Shown here in pieces: positions 8,525-18,052 of a stretch of DNA of 21,904 nucleotides (positions are counted from its first letter, which is position 1; every line of letters begins with the position of its first letter). Made by a program: the position numbers and the translations under genes. Under the pieces are notes generated by a model. It was given only the letters and a program-made list of their open reading frames with translations, was not told where the DNA came from and ran no database searches. The stretch spans positions 115,158-137,061 of the forward strand of contig NW_019776021.1 in the NCBI RefSeq assembly GCF_001039355.2. The letters are read 5' to 3'. This DNA is from Lingula anatina (Eukaryota > Brachiopoda > Lingulata > Lingulida > Lingulidae).

Positions 8525-8849
8525 AGTTGAAGGTGAAATAAACATGTAAAAAGTTTTTTATGAACGTTGAATCATTGTCTACATGCCGTTCAAATTTAGC
8601 TGCATTACTAATTATCAATACTAGTTGAAAACTCCATAAACGTGCACTATAAACTGAGCTATCTTTAAGAGTGTAGGCACTGTCCAGAGGAGACAATGCA
8701 TTCTTTTTATATCTCTTTAAAGAGTCTTATGAGTCCGTCAGCCAGTTAAGGTGTCCGGAAGAGAGCACACACAACAATATACTCTTTAAACACAACCTGA
8801 GGACCAGTATAATATAGCACTAATTACCTTTATAGTAATATTTTGGTGT

Positions 8850-8852
<3 letters not shown>

Positions 8853-8882
<30 letters not shown>
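8853..8882. repeat. (CT)n microsatellite, right duplicate
   Basis: Uninterrupted CT dinucleotides matching the position of the tract at 3136-3169 in the left duplicate. Confidence 0.95.
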
Positions 8883-8884
<2 letters not shown>

Positions 8885-9807
8885 CACAATTCGCTCAACA
8901 TTGCTCTTCTTTTCACAACTGTCACACTTTGACAATACCAGCTTTGGCTTGCTTACAAAAAATATAAAAATACGTTAGAGCACTAGAAATAATTTTGTTG
9001 CTTAAGGTACCAAAGCAAGCATTTACGTTATCTGTGCTCTCTTTAGGCGTATTTTCACTTGAATTGTTTTGTAAGCTTTTAAGCTTGGGGCAGGGGACAG
9101 CGCTCCAAGACGACATCATCGGTGCTTAGAAATTCCTGACGTTTCAGATCAGTTTTCCTAGTATTTACCGATTGTTACTCTGACCTGTTGATGTACATAC
9201 TCAGCAATTTTGTCCTCTCTTTACTGAAGGCGTGGAAATGGTGATGTGAATTCTTTGCACTTCTTTACCTATTTGCTCAAGGTGTTTTTGAAAGAACGCA
9301 TCGTGTCTATGGGATTAAATTATAGGCTACAGAAAGAAAGGCGGGATTGGGGCGTCCAAAATTCTACAGTATGTGTAATTCTTATCTTTAAGGTGTGAGT
9401 TTAATATTCATTAGACGTAGAGACGCTTTCATTTAATTCAACAGTAGGGACCCAGGGTAAACTTCTTCAAATGACACAATTCTTTTAATTTTTCATTCTG
9501 TTTATGTAAATATTGTATTACAAAGAAATATGTATATAGATTTTTCTCAATATAACGCACATAAACTTCACGGTTACGTTAAAATATTTTAAAAGTGTAC
9601 ACAGATGCAAATTTTGTTTACAGGAGCCGTCTTTACATGTATTCCTAAAACAATGATGCATAACATAGGTTTAAGACCATTAAAAGAAAGTTCGTAGATT
9701 TTTCAGATACACCTTTTCCTAGTGACAGTGTAATTTTGTGGACCATTTTAGAATTCCCTGATATCGAGGGTAATCTGTTTTAGGCTACTCCTGTTGTCAA
9801 TATTCTG

Positions 9808-9985
9808 CCACCAGATGTCGTTGAGAAGTCGCTGTCGTCTGCCACCGACTCCTTTGGTTCGTTTGCCGATCCATTTTCGTAACCTTTAAAGATAATCCTT
9901 TAAAATCATCTATCAAAATATTTTATCCAACGTTCATTCGATTGAATGTACTTCTTAACAATGCCTGCCGTGTCGGCGAAGGCGT
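9808..9985 (-). pseudogene. 3' relic of a plant-type peroxidase gene
   Basis: Read on the minus strand the segment gives AFADTAGIVKKYIQSNERW, then a region with in-frame TGA and TAA, then KGYENGSANEPKESVADDSD. This matches in order the C-terminal part of the intact peroxidase at 13688-14839 (RASTADIVEEYARSNERW ... HGYENGTADELKELVADDSE). Two stops and the absence of the first roughly 300 residues, including both haem-site histidines, show that it is dead. Nucleotide similarity on the plus strand is also clear (CGCTGTCGTC..GCCAC, CCATTTTCGTA, ACAATG.CTGCCGTG). It belongs to the right duplicate block. Confidence 0.85.
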
Positions 9986-10150
9986 ACAATCTTAACGGCT
10001 GAGGACGTGGTCTCAGACTGATATGAAAAAATCTATGTCTCAAAGTGCCCCAGTTTTGTAATGTTTATTTTCAAATTTTAATTTATGCGCTTAACGACCA
10101 TCACATTGCAACCTGCGGTAGGAAGCCAGTCCTTTATTTTACGTGAGACT

Positions 10151-10333
10151 GGCACATAATTGCCAACACACGGTGTTTGAAAATACTATTTTGAGCAAAA
10201 TGTCCCTTGTACTCTTTATTCAGATTCATGGCCTCTCTTCGTTTTGACCGTCAAACTTTTTTGAGAAGCTGTAATTATTAAAAGTTGACTATTTTAAAAA
10301 TCCAATAATCAAGAAAGATAGGTGTTGATATTA
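10151..10333. repeat. inverted counterpart of 4208-4380
   Basis: Reverse-complement match to 4208-4380, for example ATTTTGAGCAAAATGTCCCT, TTCGTTTTGACCGTCAAA and AAATCCAATAATCAAGAAAG. It lies about 150 nt beyond the peroxidase relic, whereas the left copy lies directly beside its mini-relic. Confidence 0.85.
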
Positions 10334-11472
10334 CCACCTTTGCTTGTCGTTTTGTTTTTATTTTTGTTTTATATATTTCTCGTCCAACGCACGTAGAGTC
10401 CCATCTCCTCGTCTCTTAAAGTCGGCTTAAAGCGAGCAAAGTCAACCCCAGAGTGTTAATAGAATCGGAGCAATGTTTGGTGCTTAAAAGTAACCTTGTA
10501 GCCATGGAAACATGCCAGGTGAAAGTACGGAATACCTAAGCCACAAGAATACCAAAAAATCCGTATTTTTCTGTCATTTTCATTTCGTTCTCGAATTCAT
10601 CGAAGCAAAATATTTGTACGTTGTTCATTGATCCAAGCAAGGAGTGATTTAACCTCGAAAACTTCTCTGAACTCACAAAGGCAATTTGAACCCAAAGTTT
10701 TACTTATGCCGTTTTAAATTAAAAAAAAAATTAAAGTGCTTTTAGAGTCAGACCAGAGAGACACCGAACAGACAAAGCCATAGATGACCGAAAACGTCTA
10801 ATCAATCTCAAGGTTACATGTAGCAGGGGTTGAGTGACTGTCACTAAAAGAGCTGGTGGTTGTTACATGTACTAGCATTTTAAACGTTTCTTAATGTCAG
10901 GTCAAAATATGTTTATGTTACGCTTCCAAGGTAAACAGGTCATATATATATATGGATACACTAACCCCACCCACTAGTGTATGTGTACTATCTTACTTAG
11001 TAAACTGTACACGAACGAGCATGGGGTTGATTACCAATTTCTGTGTTACTGTACTTAACAGCTTTTATATCTTTGGTTGAACTATCTTTTTTTCACTATC
11101 TCTTGGGGTACATCTTTCCTGTGTCGTGAATAACCGTTTATTATTAAGGGTTAATATTGGCTCTTAGATATTTCATGATAAACACTGCAAGATTGCTTTA
11201 CCCTGCACTTTGCCCTCTTTACCACAAGAATGTCAACACTGGCCTGAATTGCCAGGGAGCTGAAAATACTACTTAATATTCAACCCTGAGGGTTTGTGAA
11301 CACGGTTTTTGAACACGGTGAACACGATACCTGCATCTTCATTATTATATAATTACTGTGAAATGAGAGTGTTACATGTAACAAGTATTATAAGTTAGTA
11401 TGTTATGGGTAATGTTTCCCTCTCTATGTATACAAGATAGTGTACACGGTCATGAACTACTAGTGCTTGATA

Positions 11473-11475
<3 letters not shown>
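10334..11475. other. intergenic stretch, no gene recognised
   Basis: No splice-bounded open frame or known domain was seen. The only local structure is a short run in which GAACACGG recurs (about 11298-11322) and several ACATGTA words. Confidence 0.5.

Positions 11476-11511
<36 letters not shown>
11476..11511. repeat. (CT)n microsatellite
   Basis: Uninterrupted CT dinucleotides, followed at 11524-11547 by a short purine-rich GAA/GAC stretch. It is not part of the duplicated block. Confidence 0.95.
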
Positions 11512-11513
<2 letters not shown>

Positions 11514-11780
11514 ATGTCTATTAGAAGAAGAAGACGACGAAGAAAAAGCTATTGATAACAAACAATGTCGATGGAAACAGCTGTGGGGATTGCTCATGGC
11601 GGATAATAAAGACAGCTATTTTTTTCTCCTCTTTATCTGAGAATGAGTTCAGTGAGCGAAGGTTTATTTGCGTGTATGTGTGACCAAGAGCGTATTCAGG
11701 ACAGATGACTAACTGTGACTAAATGACTAAATGTGGGCGACCTCACTAAGAAACAAACCGTCTAATCCGCCTTCACATGG

Positions 11781-11898
11781 ATTAAATCTCGGCTCCGAGA
11801 TTTAATTGCTAGGCCCCTGCAGCGACGGTGCGTATGGAGGCGGGGAGACCATCAAGTGCATCACTTTAAAGTGAGTCGGCCATATTAAATCCGCGGAT
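11781..11898. repeat. cluster of three perfect palindromes
   Basis: ATTAAATCTCGG-CT-CCGAGATTTAAT (11781-11806) has 12-bp arms with a 2-base centre. TCACTTTAAAGTGA (11861-11874) and ATCCGCGGAT (11889-11898) are perfect palindromes. The flanking sequence contains TAATCCGCC and GTCCTCGGATCAAC, which partly echo the same words. There is no coding potential; function unknown. Confidence 0.75.
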
Positions 11899-13687
11899 CT
11901 GTTAGTCCTCGGATCAACTAATTCTGAATGCTCTCTGATGTGTTTGTGTATGGAGGGGTACATGATGATTTCTCCAAAGTAAGAAAACTATTTATGTTGA
12001 CAGCCATAATTATCAAATTCACCAGTTCTCTTTTTTTTATAGCCGCACCACGTGCTCAGACCATACTCGTGACCAGAATAAAAAATACCGGTATTTGAAT
12101 TATTGTCATCATGTTTCTATCTTAACTGTCCTACCTGTATGTGCACTCGTAGATTGATACCCTACACAAGACATGGTTTATCATGGTTATTATAACTATA
12201 CTGACGTAAGAATTTGCATAACAAGAAGACTTTTTTCTGGGGCCATTCTTGTGCAGGGAATGTTTCTATCTTTTTTATTAAAACAACATGTAAGACGATT
12301 TCAGTTAAAGAAATTCTATCTTGAACACGTCTGAACCAACGCTACACAGAATACCTCTTGGTGTGATTGCTACACTTGGTAATTATAGTGTAAAGGCAAT
12401 GTTTTGTTTGCGTTTTCTTTTTATTTACATCTAGGTACCCTCACAACAATAACATTAACAGTCATAAATCTTTTTTTTTCAATTTGAATTGGGGGTAAGT
12501 ATAGCGATAAATACGATTCGCTCCAGTCAGATTTCAAGTCTTTGGAATTAATTGTCGGTGTTCTCACGCGCCTCACGTAGCACTTTGCATTAACGTTTAG
12601 GGTTCACAGAATTCTCTTCAGGGGGGCAAAGAGAATAAAGAAAGTAAACAGTTTACATTTCTATATATAGATCGACTTCAGACACGTTTCTCCATTATTC
12701 TGATTTAAAGAATGTAAGGGTCTTGTTTGGATTTTCGAAGTTTCCAGTAAGATGATAAGTACAACAGACCTTATTCAAAATGCGAACAGGCTGTTGGTGC
12801 TGTTCTCCATATCTTAATTGTCTCCACTGCGTCATGAGTGCAACAGAAAGAGAGTATCTTTCCTCAATGCTCGCCTTTTCCGCTAAGCTCGATAAGCAAC
12901 GCCATGTAAAATATTTATGATTTTAGCTTGTTTCTATGAAATTCCATCGTCCAGTAGATGGCAGTGAATGACTTTCTTATCATTTCTCTGAGCAGGAAAA
13001 ACTCATTAACTCTGATATTTCATAACAGATATAGTGCGCTGGCAGCTGATGACACGTTTTCCGTGTCCCTCTTTAAAACACAAGAGACGAGTGCTCACGG
13101 TAATAATAAAAAAAAATGATGCAAATTTTTATCCATTACACAAGTGAGTAAAACGAGTGAATTATTAATAAATGATGAACGACAAACTCATACCTGAACA
13201 GAGACATCTTTTTTCTTGAATATTAGAACTTAATATACAACAAAGTACACTTAAACATCATTGTAAGAAAGTTTGTGGAATTTTCAAATACTTACGTCTT
13301 TTACCTTGTTTATGCATTGGCCATTGGCTTTAATATCAAAATATTGATTTACATGTAAGTACCATAGGACCGTCATGGGCTATGAAAGCCTCTCATCTCG
13401 GCTTTGGTTACATAAGTGATTAAAGTTGCGAAAGCAAAATAATTTTCGTACGTAACGAGAGCTTTCCTATCTATGTCAAAATTTAAAAAAAAGAAACGAT
13501 AAAGAAAATTCACTACCAGCAAAACACTGTCGTTACTATTACGCCATTATCCATAGTTAACTGGCTTTAGTATACCGAGTCTAGTAAAATGCCTTAGTAA
13601 TTTCCAAGCAACCCCCCCTGTGGTTTTACCCTTTCAATCGTGAATATACATAAGCACCTATACTCGTACCATTAACAGTTTCAACTA
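11899..13687. other. intergenic 3' flank of the peroxidase gene
   Basis: Apart from the CTCF-like site at 12951-12964, no gene, transposon end or strong repeat was recognised. It is AT-rich, with scattered homopolymers. Confidence 0.5.
12951..12964 (+). promoter_or_regulatory. CTCF-like core motif
   Basis: CCAGTAGATGGCAG matches every position of the bilaterian CTCF core consensus CCASYAGRKGGCRS. With equal base composition about 0.01 exact matches would be expected in a window of this length on both strands. Binding is inferred from sequence only. Confidence 0.4.
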
Positions 13688-14839
13688 TCAGTGATGGGGA
13701 ACCAAGCAGTATGCGATGAAGAACAAGAAACACAAACATTTATAACACATTTCAGAGATGAGACTGCCACTACTTGTTGAGCTTTTAGTAGTAGTAGATG
13801 GCGTTGTGTTCTCGCTGTCGTCAGCCACGAGCTCCTTGAGTTCGTCTGCTGTTCCATTTTCGTATCCGTGGGATATCATTTTCTGAAAACATTTTTCAAA
13901 ATCTCTAACCCAGCGCTCGTTCGACCGAGCGTACTCTTCAACAATGTCTGCCGTGGAGGCCCGACCACATGCATTGGCGTTGGCCGCGCAACTGAGAACC
14001 TGCCCGTTGGCTTCTGGGGTAATGTTACGGAGCAAACACATGTCGGCGTTAAACATCATGAAATCCCTGTTTGGGTTATTCCATTGCCAATGTCCAGTGC
14101 CGTTGGTTCCGGGAAGGTCGACGTTACGCTGGGAAAAAGCAAGATTTACCATTGCCGTGTAGTAATGATTGTCAAATTCGTCTTCCTGCGGAACCCACAA
14201 TCCCTCGAAACCCGAGTTGCTTCTCTTGGCTTTCCCCAATGTGTGTGCTCCCAAACAAGCCACGACGTCACGCGTCGTCATGTTAAAGCTATCTCCGAAA
14301 AACGTCAAAACGTGATTTAGATCTCCGTGTGCGTCTGGAAACTGGTGGGTGTCATTCGTAGCCGGCGCAGTCGCACAATCTTTACGTCCCCAGCGAAACT
14401 GAATGTTCGGTTGAGTGCACGGGGCGGGGCTGCAGAGTTTGCTTTTTCTAGCTGCCACTTCGACCCCCGCGATACTAGCCAAAACCCAAAAATCTGCGCG
14501 AGAGATGACCATCGAAAGATTGTGTTGGGCATAAAGTTCATCAAGGCGGTTAATAACCGTCTCTAAACCAGCGTTACCTGCGTTATTCAGATTGATACAG
14601 CCGTCACATTTTACGCCGACACAGTCGTGGAACGCCAGACGTAATGCGGGCGCCACCAAACTATTGATGGTCCGGTTATTTTCGTTCACGCTGGTGCTGT
14701 TTGTAATGTAATGGGTCAGGATATGTTTAATGTGTGCTGCTTGCGCCACGGTCAAGTTTCTCACAGGTTGCTGATGTTCATGCATGGCCATTGCATTCAA
14801 TGTTACGATAAAAACAGACATGAGTAGGAAGCGCAGCAT
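13688..14839 (-). CDS. secreted plant-type (class II/III-like) haem peroxidase, intronless
   Basis: The open frame begins at 14863, but the second ATG at 14839 has the better context (AAAATG) and starts a clean signal peptide (MLRFLLMSVFIVTLNAMAM), giving 383 residues. Numbered from 14863, the distal haem site is LRLAFHDC with Arg75, Phe78 and His79. The proximal site is ACLGAHTLGKAK with His207. Further family landmarks are CDGCINL, SRADFWVLAS, RWGRKDC, FPDAHGDL, GFEGLW, EFDNHYY and MFNADMCLLRN in the usual order. Such enzymes use H2O2 to oxidise small phenolic or other substrates; the substrate here is unknown. About ten N-glycosylation sequons and many Cys fit secretion. The tail is Ser/Thr-rich (TTPSTTTKSSTSSGS) and ends in a hydrophobic stretch (CYKCLCFLFFIAYCLV), suggesting GPI or membrane anchoring. 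The whole enzyme is in one exon. Decayed relatives lie at 9808-9985 and 4138-4170. Confidence 0.93.
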   Translation of the reverse strand: MLRFLLMSVFIVTLNAMAMHEHQQPVRNLTVAQAAHIKHILTHYITNSTSVNENNRTINSLVAPALRLAFHDCVGVKCDGCINLNNAGNAGLETVINRLDELYAQHNLSMVISRADFWVLASIAGVEVAARKSKLCSPAPCTQPNIQFRWGRKDCATAPATNDTHQFPDAHGDLNHVLTFFGDSFNMTTRDVVACLGAHTLGKAKRSNSGFEGLWVPQEDEFDNHYYTAMVNLAFSQRNVDLPGTNGTGHWQWNNPNRDFMMFNADMCLLRNITPEANGQVLSCAANANACGRASTADIVEEYARSNERWVRDFEKCFQKMISHGYENGTADELKELVADDSENTTPSTTTKSSTSSGSLISEMCYKCLCFLFFIAYCLVPHH

Positions 14840-14863
14840 TTTTATCTCGGTGATGTCTAACAT

Positions 14864-16309
14864 ACAAAGCTGACGTTCGTTCTCTTACTGTTTAAGTTTT
14901 AAAAAAATAAAATCCGCAGAGTCTTGAGCTTGTCTCCCTTGTTCTGTATTTTTGCTATCGCTAATGTCAGATAATTCGTTAAAAACTTATACTTAAAACG
15001 AGGCTGAGGAATATGCTCTGCTCACAGTACCTATCACCTCTTTGCGTTTTATCGTGTCCAGTTCAACGTGGGGTACCTTGGGGTCCAACTCTGCTTCTCG
15101 TTACTGCAAGCCACTTGCTCAGTCCACTGCAGTGAATAGAGACAGAGTAGCAAATAATGCAATTTCACGCCGTGCTCGTCTTAAAAAATGACAGGTGAAA
15201 ATGGGGCCACCCCATTAACTTACGAAGCAATAAAAATACCAAAAAGGGAGAGACCCGCATGTCATCTAACCGCAAGGGTGCGTCATAAACAAATATAAGG
15301 TTGAAGTTAAGTATATTAGTTTTTCTATCGAAGTTGATCCAATGTTTGGAACCTGAATATCAAGACACTCTTTTCAAAGTGGCATTAAGACAACTGTTTG
15401 TTCTTTCTACGCCATTTTTATGTTAGGCATAAACTAGATATCCGTTAGGTAAACTATTGAAGAGACCAACACGATTTTGTGGACTTATCTGATTTAAGTC
15501 TATAAACTCATTAAAACAAATAGCCCTGTACTAACAAACCGTGTCCCAAGGTGTGCTTCCCGAGAACAACTACTGACTGCCTGCTCTCCACATTAATTTC
15601 TCGGGATTAGAGATCTAGGGTCTCCTGACACGACACGGACAATCTAGCTATCGGTGCGACTGACCAAACTTAGTTTGAGTTAGAATCATTTTCTGTATGA
15701 TTCCAAAATGAAAAATAAAAGGGTTCAGGCAATAGATAATAAACCGATCATGATGTGGTCAATACCGGATGTGCCCCTTCTGGCATAAGGTCACAGCTTC
15801 CTGCAACATGTCTCCAGAATCTGTGGCACTGACGTTGGGAGCCTAGCTGTTTCATTAATCATGATCACTCAGTGATTGCTGGAGTGGTCTGATGTTTTAC
15901 ATATCCGGGGTGTTGCCTTTTGGTCACTGCTCTACCAATCACCAAAAGCATATTTTATCACACTGAGATCTGCCTCAATATGCAAGGCAATCCAAATGGG
16001 GGATACTTTGCGGTTGTAGTGCGATTTGCATGATCCATGGTTTATAAATGGCTGCGTTGTCGCGCACCAACATGAGGTATTGTTCAAGATTTGCATTAAC
16101 GTGTGGTTCTATGCCACTAATCTAGGTTTCGAACGGAACCTTTCGAAATCCAGGCCAGACATTTCAAAGCTGACATTAAGCGATTTTGAATTGGGGAAAG
16201 TCTGACCAGAGGCTCATTTCCCTTGCATTTGTCAGTCTGGTTCGATCAGAAAGAACGACACCTATCCATAAACATGGTTCGTTTAAAGTTTTTGTTGCCA
16301 TCATCATGA
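14864..16309. other. intergenic, upstream of the peroxidase
   Basis: No gene or complete mobile element was recognised and no clear TATA box stands upstream of the peroxidase start. The piece 15740-16110 is less AT-rich and resembles degraded repeat DNA, but I could not match it to a family. Confidence 0.45.
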
Positions 16310-16853
16310 TTACTGCTGAAACTTATATCCTATGGTTTTAGAGGTAAACTGCACTCTCTCTTGGCCTCTTATCTGAGCAATAGGAAAATCAGAGTACGCA
16401 TAAACGGTACCCTTTCAAAGGTCTCAGAGACAAACTTCATCAATACCAGTGTTCCGCAAGGAAGTATACTCGGCCCGCTTCTATTTCTTCTGTATATAAA
16501 CGACCTACCTGACGGTCTTATCTCGCACTGCTTTATATATGCTGATGACACTTCGATCTTTTTCCCGTCTACCCCGGAGAACAGGAAAGCTCATGATATT
16601 CTCCAGTCTGATATTTCATACCTTGAAGCATGGTCAGTGAAGTGGAAATTATTTTTTAAACCAAAAAAGTGCAATGAAGTGATTTTTACTACGAAAAAAG
16701 AAAATGTAGAAAAGTACAGTCCACTTATTCTATGCAACACGGCTATATCACAGGAAAAATACCACAAACACCTTGGGTTTATTCTTGATCATAAACTTGA
16801 CTGTTCCGAGCATATTATATATACTTTAAGGAAGGCGCAAAGTGCACTTAATN
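16310..16853 (+). pseudogene. non-LTR retrotransposon reverse transcriptase fragment (jockey-like)
   Basis: The reading frame begins after an in-frame TGA with LLLKLISYGFRGKLHSLLAS and continues through the fingers/palm motifs SVPQGSILGPLLFLLYINDL, the catalytic YADDT, then WSVKWKLFFKPKKCNEVIF and HKHLGFILDHKLDCSEHI. These are the reverse transcriptase blocks of jockey-type LINEs. Only about 180 residues remain. The endonuclease and 5' part are missing, and homology stops at the ambiguous base at 16853, after QSALN. Because the frame is open where present, the fragment may be fairly young or cut by an assembly join. Confidence 0.9.
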
Positions 16854-16895
16854 ACTTGCTGCTATTCTATGCTGCTTGGCGATGTACCTCATTCT

Positions 16896-16990
16896 CAGCA
16901 AACACAGAACGTTATCATAACGTTACCGTAACGTTTATATAACAAAAAAAAAACTTATGGCAACGCTATAATAACGTTTTGTGTTTCCTG
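16896..16990. mobile_element. 95-bp hairpin MITE with AACGTT repeats
   Basis: The left end CAGCAAACACAGAACGTTAT (16896-16915) and the reverse complement of 16971-16990 match at 18 of 20 positions. Between them AACGTT-type words recur (CATAACGTTACCGTAACGTT) around a poly-A core. The element could fold into a long hairpin. No coding capacity and no obvious target-site duplication. Confidence 0.7.
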
Positions 16991-17956
16991 GGTAGACAAT
17001 CCAGCTTGTTGGCTGCCTAAAGATTACTTGGCATCTGACGCCATCTACATTTTTTTTTTTACTTTTTTGGAACAGATGTGCCCATAATGCCATCCAAAAC
17101 GTGATTTTGGCACGTGGTATCCCATGTGCATATTCTTCTCATTCACACATTGAAAAATAATCTCTTATCTAGCGGTACAATGTAATAACGAAGGACTTGT
17201 TACAGCTAGCGTGCACACTTATCTCTTATCAAAGTATTGATTTTTGATAAAATTGAAAAAAAAAATGAAAAATTGTTGTTTAACATTTAAGCATGCAAAG
17301 GGGTACCTGGCGTAAAACGCACCATATCACCCCTTGATTGGATTAGTATTTAAGGTTAGAACAATGAAATATAAGTAGGCCTACTGTAACTACCCTGAGT
17401 GTCAGAGCAACGTAAAAGCTAGCTTGTTAAATATATACCTTGTGATGGAGTCGCTTTTACTAACTCTGAAGACCAGCGGCCATGAAAGTTTTCCATCAAT
17501 CAAATAGAACTGCTTCGCAGTGAAAATGCAGTTGAATGTCATCAGACCAAAATAAAACGTAAAACAAATGTAATTCTGCTTTATTAAATTTTATTTGCTG
17601 TATTTAAGATGTAAAATGAAAAAATTAATAATATTCCTCGGAAAGAAAAGATATATCCAATGTTTTTTGTATTTTTTGCTTATCAAAGAACATTTAGTCC
17701 TGAGATATACACGTGCACAATACATGTGCTTGCCGTGTGCCAAATTTGACAGCTACACTGTATGCCCGATACCACTTTAAGGGCTGCGCAATGGCTACAC
17801 GAAAATAAGTTTTTACAGCAGAATGTTGCTTGTATTGTGGCACTGACCTTCGACTGCAAGGTATTTTCAATTCAAACTTCTAACTCCGCGTCAGGCACTT
17901 TAATTGCTTCTTGTCTCGCCTGCACGAGACTTCAGCGCAAGGCGGGAAAGGCAGCT
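16991..17956. other. intergenic, no gene recognised
   Basis: AT-rich DNA with homopolymer runs. A GCTTGCCGTGTGCCAAATTTG word at 17728-17748 matches 18 of 21 bases of the right end of the GC-rich insertion (3898-3918), which suggests a second remnant of that family. Confidence 0.45.
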
Positions 17957-18052
17957 CCAGGCGGTCAAACCTGTGACGTACTAGACTTATGACTTCCTAA
18001 TATGGATCCAGGCGGACACAGCTGTGACGTGTGACTTCCAAATATGGAAGCG
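17957..18052 (+). repeat. two-copy tandem repeat containing TGACGT
   Basis: CCAGGCGGTCAAACCTGTGA (from 17957) and CCAGGCGGACACAGCTGTGA (from 18008) begin two copies that continue with CGT, then TGACTTCCTAATATGGA and TGACTTCCAAATATGGA. The second copy is shorter by several bases. Each holds TGTGACGT, containing a CRE half-site. GC content is higher than in the flanks. Confidence 0.75.

Larger units (their letters stand above)
8527..10000. repeat. right copy of the segmental duplication
   Basis: Direct-orientation counterpart of 2831-4178. It lacks the GC-rich insertion of the left copy (junction near 9165-9200) but keeps about 530 nt (9419-9950) missing there, including most of a peroxidase relic. 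Similarity begins only a few bases after the ambiguous base at 8522. Confidence 0.85.

Noticed and set aside
8220-8549. 109-codon plus-strand open frame
   Set aside because: Low-complexity AT-rich translation, contains the ambiguous base and crosses the start of the duplicated block.
10498-10511. GTAGCCATGGAAAC, an exact fit to the RFX X-box consensus
   Set aside because: The consensus is loose (about 0.12 matches expected by chance in the window) and no gene start lies near.
13868-14320. 150-codon plus-strand open frame
   Set aside because: Antisense shadow of the peroxidase gene.
15740-16110. Possible degraded transposase, because the composition differs from the flanks
   Set aside because: Translations in the frames I tried show no DDE or other transposase motif.
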